Under the pieces are notes generated by a model that was not told the DNA's origin, did not search any database, and was given only the letters and a program-made list of their open reading frames with translations. Of a stretch of DNA of 64,000 bases, positions 47,748 through 56,729 are shown piece by piece. Positions within the stretch are counted from its first letter, which is position 1, and the number at the start of each line of letters is the position of its first letter. Source of the stretch: Agrobacterium tumefaciens (GTDB lineage Bacteria > Pseudomonadota > Alphaproteobacteria > Rhizobiales > Rhizobiaceae). The DNA is taken from assembly GCF_009649785.1 (NCBI RefSeq), contig NZ_WJOK01000017.1:1-64000 (forward strand), given 5' to 3'. The position numbers and the translations under genes were made by a program.

Positions 47748-48515
47748 CTATTCGGCTGTCTCTACCGCAGGCAAATAAACCTCCCACCCACGCGGTGTCA
47801 GATGCTCCTGCGGGTGGTAGCGCGTCTTGTAGCCCATCTTTTCAGAACCATCGACCCAGTAGCCGAGATAGACGTGCGGCAGGCCGAGCGCGCGTGTGCG
47901 GGTGATGTGATCCATGATCATGAAAGTGCCGAGCGAGCGCTTTTCTAGATCGGGGTTGAAGAAGGAATAGACCATCGACAGCCCGTCGCTCATCACATCG
48001 CTCAGCGCTACGGCGAGAAGTTCACCTCGTTTGCTGGAATCGATGCCGGAGCCGGGCTCTCGCACACGGTATTCGATGATGCGGGTGTTGACGTGCGTGT
48101 CTTCGATCATGATCGCATAGTCGAGCGCCGACATGTCGGACATGCCGCCTGACTGGTGCCGATGGTCGAGATAGCGGCGAAACAGTGAGAACTGTTCGGT
48201 GGATGGCTCAGCGGCATGAACGGTGGCGACGACATCCTTGTTGATGGAGAGAACGCGCCGCATCGATTTCGTCGGCTGGAACTGTTCGGCAAGGATGCGC
48301 ACGGAAACGCAAGCTCGACAGGTTTCGCACGCCGGGCGATAGGCGATGTTCTGTGAACGCCTGAAGCCGCCCTGGGTCAGAAGGTCGTTCATTTCCGACG
48401 CACGCGGGCCGACCAGATGCGTGAAAACCTTCCGCTCCATCTGGTTCGGCAAGTAGGGGCAGGTGGCCGGTGCCGTAAGATAGAATTGGGGAGAGGGCGT
48501 CGCCTGCGTGTTCAT
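47748..48515 (-). CDS. bpt: Aspartate/glutamate leucyltransferase
   Basis: N-end-rule enzyme that adds Leu to proteins starting with Asp or Glu, marking them for ClpSAP. The 255 residues match the Bpt/ATE family: [22 protein letters not shown], a Cys-rich [14 protein letters not shown] segment, and [20 protein letters not shown] near the end. The start at ATG 48515 gives the normal length; a longer frame to 48605 has no support. Confidence 0.94.
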   Translation of the reverse strand: MNTQATPSPQFYLTAPATCPYLPNQMERKVFTHLVGPRASEMNDLLTQGGFRRSQNIAYRPACETCRACVSVRILAEQFQPTKSMRRVLSINKDVVATVHAAEPSTEQFSLFRRYLDHRHQSGGMSDMSALDYAIMIEDTHVNTRIIEYRVREPGSGIDSSKRGELLAVALSDVMSDGLSMVYSFFNPDLEKRSLGTFMIMDHITRTRALGLPHVYLGYWVDGSEKMGYKTRYHPQEHLTPRGWEVYLPAVETAE

Positions 48516-48691
48516 CGAACCGTGATCGCCTCCTGCGTCTGTTGTGAAAGCGCGCCGCGATTTCACGGGGTGCGGCGACGCTTCAAGCGACATGCATAAT
48601 GGCACAGAATGGCAAAATGACGGAAAACGTCAACTGCACCATGCGCTATTTGCCTGATATGCAAGCCACGTTTTCGTGGCTTTCCCTTATA

Positions 48692-49150
48692 TCAGTAGGT
48701 TCTGACCATGACGGTGCCGAGCAGGAAGTCGTGAACGAGGCGAGAGCGCTCCGTAAAAAGGCCTGCAAGCAGGATAAGCGGCGTCAAAACCGAGTTGATG
48801 ATCCAGAAAAGCGCAATGTGCACGGTGGCCAGAAGGAAATCGATTCGCCGTCCGTCCATGCGCGCCATCGCGATGCCCATCGCCCGCATGCCAGGTGAGG
48901 CCTGCGACGGGCCGCTGAGCGTTACGCCGAAATAAAGTACCGCGACGATGACGAACAGGGCCGGATAGAGGAAGAAGCCGAGACCCAGCGTAATCACGCC
49001 GAGAAAGAAGACGATCACGGCCGCCGGAATGCACAGCAGGAGAACGATCGCGTAATCGATCAGGAAAGCGAAGATGCGTCGGCTCAGGACGCCGCTATAG
49101 GCGCGCCAGTCGTCCGGTGCGACATAGGTAGGGTTCTGGTCGAGGTTCAT
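48692..49150 (-). CDS. RDD family membrane protein
   Basis: A 152-residue integral membrane protein with three hydrophobic segments and the RDD pattern: GVLSRRIFAFLIDYAIVLLL near the N-terminus (Arg and the two acidic-type positions) and GPSQASPGMRAMGIAMARMDG in the loop. Family roles range from ion antiport to unknown. It is alone between bpt and hemB. Confidence 0.85.
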   Translation of the reverse strand: MNLDQNPTYVAPDDWRAYSGVLSRRIFAFLIDYAIVLLLCIPAAVIVFFLGVITLGLGFFLYPALFVIVAVLYFGVTLSGPSQASPGMRAMGIAMARMDGRRIDFLLATVHIALFWIINSVLTPLILLAGLFTERSRLVHDFLLGTVMVRTY

Positions 49151-49265
49151 CGGTCGTTTTCTCCTGAGAAGACATGACAGCTCGAAACGCGCTTTTCGTC
49201 AGGCAGCATTCCGTGTCAGCAAACAATATGGGAAGAAAACGACCGAATACAATAAGCGTCGGCTG

Positions 49266-50279
49266 TCAGCCCTTCGCGAGTTTGCGCGCGGCTTCCACTG
49301 CGAAATAGCTCAGAATGCCATCACAGCCTGCACGCTTGAAACAGAGAAGCGTTTCCATCATCACGCGCTCGCCGTCGATCCAGCCATGCATGGCCGCTGC
49401 CTTGATCTGGGTATATTCACCGGACACCTGATAGGCGAATGTGGGCAGCCCGAAATTCTCTTTCAGCCGCCAACAGATGTCGAGATAGGGCAAGCCCGGT
49501 TTGACCATCAGCATGTCAGCACCTTCTTCCACGTCGAGCGCTGCGTCGCGGATTGCCTCCATGCCGTTGGCGGGGCTGATGTAATAGCTGTTCTTGTCCC
49601 CCTTCAGCAGTCCGGCCGTCGAAATGGCCTCGCGATACGGACCGTAATAGCCGGAGGAGAATTTTGTGGCATAGGCCATGATGCCGACGTTCTGGTGCCC
49701 GGCCGCATCCAGGCCGCGGCGGATGGCGCCGATGCGGCCATCCATCATCTCGGACGGAGAAATAATGTCCGAACCGGCATCGGCCTGAAGGATTGCAGCA
49801 CGAACGACCTGGTCCACGGTCTCGTCATTGACGATTTCGTCGCCGCGCAGAATGCCGTCATGCCCATGGCTGGTGAAGGGATCGAGCGCAACATCGGTGA
49901 TCATGCCGATATTCGGAACCGCTTTTTTGACCGCGATGGTCGCCTGATTGATGAGGTTGTTGGCCTCGAGCGCATTCGAGCCGGTCTCGTCGCGCAAGTC
50001 CATCTCGATATTCGGGAAGGTCGCAATCGCCGGAATGCCGAGATCGGCGGCTTCCTTCGCCGCTTCGACCAGCTTGTCGACGCTCATGCGGTTTACGCCG
50101 GGCATCGCCGGTATGGGATCGAGGATATTGCTGCCCGGTACGATGAAGACCGGCCAGATGAGATCATCGACGGTCAGGCGGCTTTCCTGAACCAGACGGC
50201 GAGTCCAGTCGGCCTTGCGATTGCGGCGCATGCGGCGATGGCCGGTGATCGCGTCGACCAGATGCGTTTTGTCCTGCAT
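49266..50279 (-). CDS. hemB: Delta-aminolevulinic acid dehydratase
   Basis: Porphobilinogen synthase of haem synthesis, 337 residues. Both Schiff-base lysines are visible, in MAYATKFSSGYYGPYRE and in MLMVKPGLPYLDICW. The metal-binding segment here is DVALDPFTSHGHDG, of the Asp-rich magnesium type rather than the Cys-rich zinc type, as expected in Rhizobiales. The start is ATG 50279 (MQDKTHLVD). Confidence 0.96.
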   Translation of the reverse strand: MQDKTHLVDAITGHRRMRRNRKADWTRRLVQESRLTVDDLIWPVFIVPGSNILDPIPAMPGVNRMSVDKLVEAAKEAADLGIPAIATFPNIEMDLRDETGSNALEANNLINQATIAVKKAVPNIGMITDVALDPFTSHGHDGILRGDEIVNDETVDQVVRAAILQADAGSDIISPSEMMDGRIGAIRRGLDAAGHQNVGIMAYATKFSSGYYGPYREAISTAGLLKGDKNSYYISPANGMEAIRDAALDVEEGADMLMVKPGLPYLDICWRLKENFGLPTFAYQVSGEYTQIKAAAMHGWIDGERVMMETLLCFKRAGCDGILSYFAVEAARKLAKG

Positions 50280-50460
50280 GTAAGAATGTCCTTCGTATCC
50301 CACCTAAGTCAGGAAAGCTGCATAACACGAAGCAAGCGCCGTGCGAATGCGACAATGTTTCCCCCTGGACTTCCCCGGTGGACGAGGGTGCTTTGACAAG
50401 GCAAGCCGCCGAATTCAATATGGGCTGGTCGCCCGCCCGTGGAAACCGTATCTTCCGGCC

Positions 50461-50898
50461 ATGGAACCTGATTCTCAACCTCTGCCGAAACGTCCGCTGA
50501 CGGAAATCCTCTTTCTGGTCTTCATGAGGCTGGTCGCGGTTTCCTGTTTCTGGTTCGGCCTGCAATATTGGGCGATGCTGACGGGATATTCTCTCGGCGG
50601 GCATGGGCGGTTCGATATGCTTAACCTGCCATGGCGAGTGGCGGGTAGTGCGCTTGCGGTGATTTTCCCCGTCGCAGCGCTCGGTCTCTGGCTCGGCGCC
50701 TCCTGGGGGGCAGTCATGTGGGTCTTGGGTGCCGGCACCCAGATCGCCATGTATAAGGTGTGGCCATATATCTTCGGCGCCAACACGCTTGTACCCGTCA
50801 TGCACGGTCTCGTGGCAACCATTTATATACTATTCCTGGTCGCTTTTTGGCTCGATCAGCGCCAGAATGAAGAGCGCGCAAGAATTGATTTACCATAA
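50461..50898 (+). CDS. DUF6163-like membrane protein
   Basis: A 145-residue protein with four hydrophobic segments (ILFLVFMRLVAVSCFWFGL onward) and charged ends. I associate it with a small Rhizobiales membrane family with no known function. The ATG 50461 starts MEPDSQPLPKRP; the longer frame to 50341 runs through the promoter region of hemB. It directly precedes ldtR. Confidence 0.7.
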   Translation: MEPDSQPLPKRPLTEILFLVFMRLVAVSCFWFGLQYWAMLTGYSLGGHGRFDMLNLPWRVAGSALAVIFPVAALGLWLGASWGAVMWVLGAGTQIAMYKVWPYIFGANTLVPVMHGLVATIYILFLVAFWLDQRQNEERARIDLP

Positions 50899-51129
50899 GA
50901 ATAAAGCAATTCAGCCTGGTTTTCGGTCGAATTTTATTGCTAAGTCTTTGATTTGTAATGCATGGTGATAAGCCAGTCCCGCTTCGCCACAAGTTTGACC
51001 CACTTGGGAAAATGCAGGTAAGCATTTGTTAATCGTAGCTTTTAAGTAGAATTTTATGCGCATTGATTAGGTTCTCACTCAAGGCGGGAGACAAACAAAC
51101 ACACCGCCAAACAAAACAGTGAGGCAGTC
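50899..51129 (+). promoter_or_regulatory. ldtR promoter region
   Basis: An AT-rich gap of 231 bp. It contains TTTGTTAATC at 51025-51034, a word repeated in front of ldtP at 53342. LdtR is known in relatives to bind its own and the ldtP promoter, so the shared word is a candidate operator half. Confidence 0.5.
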
Positions 51130-51642
51130 ATGATCAATAGCAAAGCAAAGCCGCAGGCCGTTGTTGCCGACGCACATGAAGATACCATCCGTTCGCTCTA
51201 CATGGAGTCGCTGCACCTGGTGGAACGTCTCCACCGCCGCCTCCTCGATGTGATCAAGGACGAGTTCGATCGTCAGGGTCGCGATGATGTCAACGCCGTT
51301 CAGGCGCTCCTGCTGTTCAACATCGGCAATTCCGAACTGACGGCCGGCGAGCTTCGTTCGCGTGGTTATTACCTCGGATCGAACGTCTCCTACAACGTCA
51401 AGAAGCTCGTAGACCTCGGTCTCATCAACCACCAGCGTTCGCGTGTCGACCGCCGCTCGGTCCGCATCAGCCTGACTGAAAAAGGCCAGGAAATCGCAGA
51501 AACGGTTGCTCACCTCTACGAGCGCCACGTCGGCTCGATCGAAAAGGTCGGCGGCATCGGCACCGGCGAGTTCTCCGAAATGAACAAGCTGCTGCAGCGC
51601 CTCGATCGCTTCTGGAACGACTCTATCGCTTATCGCCTTTAA
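51130..51642 (+). CDS. ldtR: MarR-family regulator LdtR
   Basis: A 170-residue winged-helix protein. The HTH region is ELTAGELRSRGYYLGSNVSYNVKKLVDLGLI, followed by the wing RSRVDRRSVRISLTEKG. It matches LdtR of Liberibacter and Sinorhizobium, which controls the L,D-transpeptidase gene ldtP and stress tolerance. Here ldtP is 1.76 kb downstream instead of adjacent, because a SIR2-like gene lies between. The ATG at 51130 is supported by a GTGAGGC ribosome site. Confidence 0.93.
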   Translation: MINSKAKPQAVVADAHEDTIRSLYMESLHLVERLHRRLLDVIKDEFDRQGRDDVNAVQALLLFNIGNSELTAGELRSRGYYLGSNVSYNVKKLVDLGLINHQRSRVDRRSVRISLTEKGQEIAETVAHLYERHVGSIEKVGGIGTGEFSEMNKLLQRLDRFWNDSIAYRL

Positions 51643-51789
51643 TTCGACAGAACATTGATAGCGTTGCGGATTTATAAGCTTTCAATGTTACGTAGAAGCA
51701 AAAGTAGGAAATGAGAATGTGGGCTGTGGCGCATGATAGCGCCACTTCAAGATGCAGCGATGCTCAACAAAATTTTAGCTTCCATCAAA

Positions 51790-52830
51790 TCATGCCAAGG
51801 TTCTGAAGTAGTCATTCAGAAGTTGGTTGCATGTGACGGCGTCAAAAGATCGCGTACCCATAAAGTGTTCGCCCATTACGTACATGGTCGAGTTTATTAA
51901 GTCGGTGATCGCGGACATGTTCGGAGCGGCGATTCCAAGTGCGGTGCCACGCACGGTCTTCATTGAGCATCGTCGCCTGAGCCGCATTAAGTCCATGTTC
52001 ATGGAGCCATACGAGAAGCCAAGATAAACCACTTGCTGTGCTTCCTCAATCAGCTCACGCATTTTTTCTGGAACAGTCTCATCCTCCACTTGCTCAGTGA
52101 ACGTCCGGATGTGGCTTGCAATTTTGGGGAGCGTTTGTCCCTCCACAGAAGACCCATACGGTACAGACGTCAGGCCATTACGTTGCCAAGGCAGACGTCC
52201 AACTTGACCATATGGGTGGATAACCGTGAGTTTTCCGGTTAGCTCTTGCGCATCGGGCAGGGGGATTTGCATATAATTGCTCACCCATTGCGAAACGTAG
52301 TGTTCAATACACCGGTCATAATTAAATGTGATAAAACTGACGTTGTCGAAAAGCTTTTCGAGATCACGAGTCTGAACGCCTTCACATAACATTTTACAGA
52401 ACGTATTATGCCAGATGTCGGGGTGAGATGCGAAATTAATCTGTCCATAACGGCGCTGATCGCCAGATATTTTACTGCTCGACTCCGCTTCCATGATAGT
52501 GGCGGCGATACCGAGCTTTCCCATTTGAACAATCAATTCATTATCGGAATGGGTGTGTAGAAAATTGTCGATAGATAGCGCTTGATGCATCGCTGAAGCG
52601 ATGATGCGTCCTGCGTGGCAGTGCGGATTAATATCGCGCTCTTGTTTTTCGTGTAAAATATGACGGACAGCTTCGACGATCTTTGGATCACCCGCCGAAA
52701 GATCGTAACCATTGTCGAAGCGGATGTCGAGTTTCACACCAATTTTGAGCTTCAGCTCGTCACCGATTGGGAGGCCAACTTCCTTACTAGCGCCCGCGCC
52801 GACAATAAAAACGGTTTTCTTTTTAAACAT
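51790..52830 (-). CDS. Stand-alone SIR2-like NAD-hydrolase-type protein
   Basis: A 346-residue soluble protein of the bacterial SIR2-like group. The NAD-binding loop is GAGASKEVGLPIGDEL (11-26), followed by SIDNFL (86-91), the catalytic Asn170 in ITFNYDRCIEHYV, the catalytic His205 in VIHPYGQVG, and the distal LGFSYGSMNMD (270-280). No zinc-binding Cys cluster of true sirtuins is present, which fits the defence-type NADases (Thoeris ThsA, DSR and others). No sensor or partner domain is fused. GC is lower by eye than in the neighbours, and it sits between ldtR and ldtP on the opposite strand. An antiphage role is inference. Confidence 0.85.
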   Translation of the reverse strand: MFKKKTVFIVGAGASKEVGLPIGDELKLKIGVKLDIRFDNGYDLSAGDPKIVEAVRHILHEKQERDINPHCHAGRIIASAMHQALSIDNFLHTHSDNELIVQMGKLGIAATIMEAESSSKISGDQRRYGQINFASHPDIWHNTFCKMLCEGVQTRDLEKLFDNVSFITFNYDRCIEHYVSQWVSNYMQIPLPDAQELTGKLTVIHPYGQVGRLPWQRNGLTSVPYGSSVEGQTLPKIASHIRTFTEQVEDETVPEKMRELIEEAQQVVYLGFSYGSMNMDLMRLRRRCSMKTVRGTALGIAAPNMSAITDLINSTMYVMGEHFMGTRSFDAVTCNQLLNDYFRTLA

Positions 52831-52984
52831 GGTAGCTCCGGCAAATTACTCTATAATATAGCGCTGTGCCGAGCTGCGGATAGCTTCGTTTTGTAGTAAT
52901 TCACAAGATGATTATGGCTTTTAAGGGCTTCTATTTTTGATGCGCCATATCTGATGCAACATCACAGAAATGCACGCCACAGCC

Positions 52985-53112
52985 TGCGAATTCTCTCAAT
53001 AAGTTGGTAAAACCATTGAGAGTGTCCGATGTGTGACTAAACACCTCAGGGCGCTAACAAGGCGGGCACCCGATGCAGATTGGATGTTTAGGCATCGCTT
53101 TGGTGCCTTTTC
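52985..53112 (+). ncRNA. Candidate small RNA or displaced ldtR terminator
   Basis: CTCTCAAT/ATTGAGAG forms a perfect 8-bp hairpin at 52993-53022. It is followed by a long stem (GGCACC and CGATGC at 53066-53077 pair with GCATCG and GGTGCC at 53093-53108) and TTTT. On the plus strand this is a plausible rho-independent terminator with no gene upstream except the minus-strand SIR2-like one. Either it ends a small RNA starting near 52900-52980, or it is the original ldtR terminator pushed away by insertion. Confidence 0.35.
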
Positions 53113-53341
53113 TTGCATGTCGGGCCAAGCCCCTATGCCGTATCCCCTCTTATTTTCAGGTGAACACAGCTTCGTGAGAACGGCCCCGTGACACGAATCG
53201 GCCATATTGATATGGGACCCGCAAAGGTGAAGGAGCCGGCGGTTTCTCCTGCTGTCGTGGCAAGTCCCGACTGTTCTGCCAGACAATAGCGCCCAGACCA
53301 TGGGTATTGAGCATTACCGGCCGGCAGACACGTTGTACGTG

Positions 53342-53351
53342 TTTGTTAATC
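53342..53351 (+). promoter_or_regulatory. Repeated LdtR-box candidate before ldtP
   Basis: TTTGTTAATC, followed by an ATTGATTTAGG segment, lies about 50 bp upstream of ldtP. The same ten bases, followed further on by ATTGATTAGG, occur before ldtR at 51025. The match in both LdtR-controlled promoters suggests a binding site. Confidence 0.45.
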
Positions 53352-53403
53352 ATATTGATTTAGGCATTGTTGAGAATGCCGAAGAGAGTGGCTGGTAGGT
53401 AGA

Positions 53404-54735
53404 ATGACAAAAAAATTCGTTTCCGAATCCGTATCGCGCCGTGCGCTTCTGCGCTCGGCTGTTTCCGTTGGTGTTGCCGCGCTTGCCGCGCCGGCCCTGG
53501 CGCAGAATGCGCTCAACGATCTCATGGGCTCGTCGCGCCGCGGCAACTGGGATGACCAGTTCGACGCGAATTCGTCGCGTTCCGCCGTTGGCGTCGTTTC
53601 TAACAACCCGGTTCTCGGACGTGAAGCGCCTGTCTACATGCAGCAGGCGATCATGCAATATCAGCAGATCGTGCAGAATGGTGGCTGGCCGGACGTACCT
53701 GTCACCCAGCAGCGTCTCCAGATCGGCGTTTCTGATCCCTCCGTTCAGGCGCTTCGCCAGCGACTGATGGTCTCCGGCGACCTGCCGCGCGAAGCTGGCA
53801 TTTCCAGCGCCTTCGATTCTTACGTCGATGGTGCGTTGAAGCGCTTCCAGGCCCGCCACGGCCTTCCCGCCGATGGTGTCAGCGGCGAATATACGACCAA
53901 GGCGCTCAATGTTTCGGCCCAGATCCGTCTGGCACAGTTGCAGACCAACCTCGTGCGCATCCAGTCCATGTCCGGCGATCTCGGCCAGCGTCACCTGATG
54001 GTGAACATTCCGGCCGCTGCCATCGAGGCGGTTGAGAATGAGCGCGTCGTCCTGCGCAACACCGCCGTCGTCGGTCGCGCCAGCCGCCCGACGCACGTCA
54101 TCAATTCCAAGATTTACGAAGTCATCCTCAACCCTTACTGGACAGCGCCGCGCTCGATCGTCGAAAAGGACATCGTGCCGCTGATGCAGAAGGACCCGAC
54201 CTATCTGGAGCGGAACAACATCCGCCTCATCGACGGCAAGGGACAGGAAGTTTCGCCGACGGCGGTCGACTGGTTTGCGCCAAAGGCACCGAACCTGATG
54301 TTCCGCCAGGACCCCGGCAAGATCAACGCCATGTCCTCGACGAAGATCAACTTCCACAATCCGAACAACGAATATATGCACGACACGCCGCAGCAGGGTC
54401 TGTTCAACAAGCTGATGCGGTTCGAATCGTCCGGCTGCGTGCGCGTACAGAACGTGCGAGACCTCACAAGCTGGCTGCTGCGCGACACGCCCGGCTGGTC
54501 GCGTCAGGAAATGGAACGCGTCATCGCCACCCGCGTCAACACACCGATCAAGCTGGCGCAGGAAGTGCCTGTCTATTTCGTCTATATCACCGCATGGTCG
54601 GCGAAGGACGGCGTGGTACAGTTCCGCGACGACATCTATGAAAAGGACGGCAACGCCGAACTGGCGCTCAACACCACCACCGGCATCGAACAGCCGGCTG
54701 GACCTGTCGACGACGACCTGTTGCCGCGCAACTGA
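53404..54735 (+). CDS. ldtP: L,D-transpeptidase
   Basis: Periplasmic enzyme of 443 residues making 3-3 peptidoglycan cross-links or attaching proteins. The N-terminus has a twin-arginine-like SRRALLRSAVSVG and a signal peptide ending near APALAQ. A peptidoglycan-binding helix bundle (SYVDGALKRFQARHGLPADGV) is at about 135-165, and the YkuD catalytic domain follows, with the active Cys345 in FESSGCVRVQNVRDL and the upstream His in NEYMHDTP. It is the LdtR target known in relatives. Confidence 0.92.
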   Translation: MTKKFVSESVSRRALLRSAVSVGVAALAAPALAQNALNDLMGSSRRGNWDDQFDANSSRSAVGVVSNNPVLGREAPVYMQQAIMQYQQIVQNGGWPDVPVTQQRLQIGVSDPSVQALRQRLMVSGDLPREAGISSAFDSYVDGALKRFQARHGLPADGVSGEYTTKALNVSAQIRLAQLQTNLVRIQSMSGDLGQRHLMVNIPAAAIEAVENERVVLRNTAVVGRASRPTHVINSKIYEVILNPYWTAPRSIVEKDIVPLMQKDPTYLERNNIRLIDGKGQEVSPTAVDWFAPKAPNLMFRQDPGKINAMSSTKINFHNPNNEYMHDTPQQGLFNKLMRFESSGCVRVQNVRDLTSWLLRDTPGWSRQEMERVIATRVNTPIKLAQEVPVYFVYITAWSAKDGVVQFRDDIYEKDGNAELALNTTTGIEQPAGPVDDDLLPRN

Positions 54736-54773
54736 TCCGGCGCTGCCATCAGGTTTTTATATTTAAGTGAAAG

Positions 54774-54802
54774 GCCGCACCCCGTCGGGTGCGGCTTTTT
54801 TC
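54774..54802 (+). terminator. Terminator after ldtP
   Basis: Perfect 9-bp stem GCCGCACCC/GGGTGCGGC, CGTC loop, then a run of T residues, 39 bp after the stop codon. Confidence 0.93.
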
Positions 54803-54945
54803 ATTTTCGCTGCTGGTTTTGAAAAAACAGCTGCCGTTTTTTGTCGCAACGTCGCAGTTTGACGGGCAAATCTCGCTGCCCGTATTGCTCTTGTTCGGGC
54901 AGGGCGCTAAGACGCCATCGCATTACTGTTTCAGGAGCCTTCACC

Positions 54946-56235
54946 ATGTCGAACACAGATGCTTTCTTCTCCCGTCCGCTTGCCGAAGTCGATCCGGATA
55001 TTTTCGGCGCGATCGAGAAGGAACTGGGTCGCCAGCGCCACGAGATCGAACTGATCGCCTCGGAAAACATCGTTTCCCGCGCTGTGCTTGAAGCGCAGGG
55101 TTCGATCATGACCAACAAATATGCCGAAGGTTATCCGGGCAAGCGTTATTACGGCGGCTGCCAGTTCGTAGACATTGCTGAAGAGCTTGCCATCGAGCGC
55201 GCCAAGAAGCTGTTCGGCGTCAACTTCGCCAACGTCCAGCCAAATTCCGGTTCGCAGATGAACCAGGCCGTGTTCCTCGCGCTGCTCCAGCCGGGCGACA
55301 CCTTCATGGGTCTCGACCTGAACTCCGGAGGCCATCTGACGCACGGTTCGCCGGTCAACATGTCCGGCAAGTGGTTCAACGTCGTGTCTTACGGCGTGCG
55401 CGAAGGTGACAACCTGCTCGACATGGACGAGGTGGAGCGCAAGGCCAAGGAAACCCGGCCGAAGCTTATCCTTGCCGGCGGCACCGCCTATTCCCGTATC
55501 TGGGACTGGAAGCGCTTCCGCGAGATCGCCGATGAAGTCGGCGCCTATCTGATGGTCGATATGGCCCACATCGCTGGTCTCGTTGCCGGTGGCCAGCATC
55601 CGTCGCCGTTCCCGCATTGCCACGTTGCCACCACGACGACGCACAAGTCGTTGCGCGGCCCGCGTGGCGGCATGATCCTCACCAATGACGAGGATCTGGC
55701 CAAGAAGTTCAACTCCGCCGTTTTCCCCGGCCTGCAGGGCGGTCCGCTGATGCACGTCATCGCCGCAAAGGCAGTTGCCTTCGGTGAAGCTTTGCAGCCG
55801 GAATTCAAGGATTACGCCGCACAGGTCGTCAAGAACGCCAAGGCGCTTGCCGAAACGCTGATCGAAGGTGGTCTTGATGTCGTCTCCGGCGGCACCGACA
55901 ACCACCTGATGCTGGTTGACCTTCGCAAGAAGAACGCCACCGGCAAGCGTGCTGAAGCAGCTCTCGGTCGCGCCTACGTCACCTGCAACAAGAACGGCAT
56001 TCCTTTCGATCCGGAAAAGCCCTTCGTCACCTCGGGTGTGCGTCTCGGCACGCCGGCCGGCACGACGCGCGGTTTCAAGGAAGCGGAATTCCGCGAAATC
56101 GGCAAGCTGATCGTCGAGGTTCTCGATGGTCTGAAGGTCGCCAATTCGGATGAGGGCAACGCTGCTGTTGAAGCTGCGGTGCGCGAAAAGGTCGTCGGCC
56201 TGACTGACCGTTTCCCGATGTATCCGTACATGTAA
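54946..56235 (+). CDS. glyA: Serine hydroxymethyltransferase
   Basis: PLP enzyme that converts serine and THF to glycine and methylene-THF. The 429 residues include the N-terminal [47 protein letters not shown] and the PLP-lysine in [14 protein letters not shown]. The start is ATG 54946 (MSNTDAFF), with CAGGAG upstream. It leads the glyA-nrdR-ribD-ribE run with a 12-bp gap to nrdR. Confidence 0.97.
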   Translation: MSNTDAFFSRPLAEVDPDIFGAIEKELGRQRHEIELIASENIVSRAVLEAQGSIMTNKYAEGYPGKRYYGGCQFVDIAEELAIERAKKLFGVNFANVQPNSGSQMNQAVFLALLQPGDTFMGLDLNSGGHLTHGSPVNMSGKWFNVVSYGVREGDNLLDMDEVERKAKETRPKLILAGGTAYSRIWDWKRFREIADEVGAYLMVDMAHIAGLVAGGQHPSPFPHCHVATTTTHKSLRGPRGGMILTNDEDLAKKFNSAVFPGLQGGPLMHVIAAKAVAFGEALQPEFKDYAAQVVKNAKALAETLIEGGLDVVSGGTDNHLMLVDLRKKNATGKRAEAALGRAYVTCNKNGIPFDPEKPFVTSGVRLGTPAGTTRGFKEAEFREIGKLIVEVLDGLKVANSDEGNAAVEAAVREKVVGLTDRFPMYPYM

Positions 56236-56247
56236 GGACGTAAAGAG

Positions 56248-56727
56248 ATGCGCTGCCCATTCTGCGGTTCCGAAGACACACAGGTCAAGGACTCGCGTCC
56301 GGCGGAGGATAACACCTCCATCCGCCGGCGGCGCATCTGCCCCGATTGCGGCGGCCGCTTCACAACCTATGAGCGCGTGCAACTGCGCGAGCTGATGGTC
56401 ATCAAGAAAAGCGGCCGCAAGCTGCCCTTCGACCGGGAAAAGCTGGTGCGATCCTTTGAGATCGCGCTACGCAAACGCCCGGTTGACCGGGACCGGATCG
56501 AGCGGGCCGTCTCGGGCATCGCTCGCCGTCTGGAAAGTTCCGGTGAGACGGAAATCCCCTCGGAAGAAATCGGCCTCCAGGTGCTTGAAGCGCTGAAGAG
56601 CCTCGATGACGTGGCCTTCGTACGCTACGCCTCGGTCTATCGCGATTTCAGTCATGCCGAGGACTTCGAGAACGTGATTGCCGAAATCAACGCCAAGATC
56701 GCCCGAGATACAGACGCCGGAGCATAG
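56248..56727 (+). CDS. nrdR: Transcriptional repressor NrdR
   Basis: ATP/dATP-sensing repressor of ribonucleotide reductase genes, 159 residues. A zinc ribbon ([15 protein letters not shown] ... [13 protein letters not shown]) is followed by an ATP-cone domain starting [16 protein letters not shown]. Length and both domains are normal. It follows glyA closely and is two bases before ribD. Confidence 0.97.
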   Translation: MRCPFCGSEDTQVKDSRPAEDNTSIRRRRICPDCGGRFTTYERVQLRELMVIKKSGRKLPFDREKLVRSFEIALRKRPVDRDRIERAVSGIARRLESSGETEIPSEEIGLQVLEALKSLDDVAFVRYASVYRDFSHAEDFENVIAEINAKIARDTDAGA

Positions 56728-56729
56728 AC

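Larger units (their letters stand above)
52831..53403. other. Non-coding stretch between SIR2-like gene and ldtP
   Basis: A 573-bp gap. Its left end must carry the promoter of the SIR2-like gene and its right end that of ldtP. In between are an 8-bp hairpin at 52993-53022 and a two-part terminator-like stem at 53066-53108 on the plus strand, discussed separately. TTTGTTAATC at 53342 repeats the word upstream of ldtR. Reading frames in the gap are short and unlike proteins. Confidence 0.5.

Noticed and set aside
51722..51745. GTGGCGC/GCGCCAC hairpin after ldtR as a standard terminator
   Set aside because: A good 7-bp stem, but no T run follows on either strand, so I did not list it as a terminator.
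54931..56382. Long frame antisense to glyA and nrdR
   Set aside because: Spans two certain genes on the other strand and has no domain.
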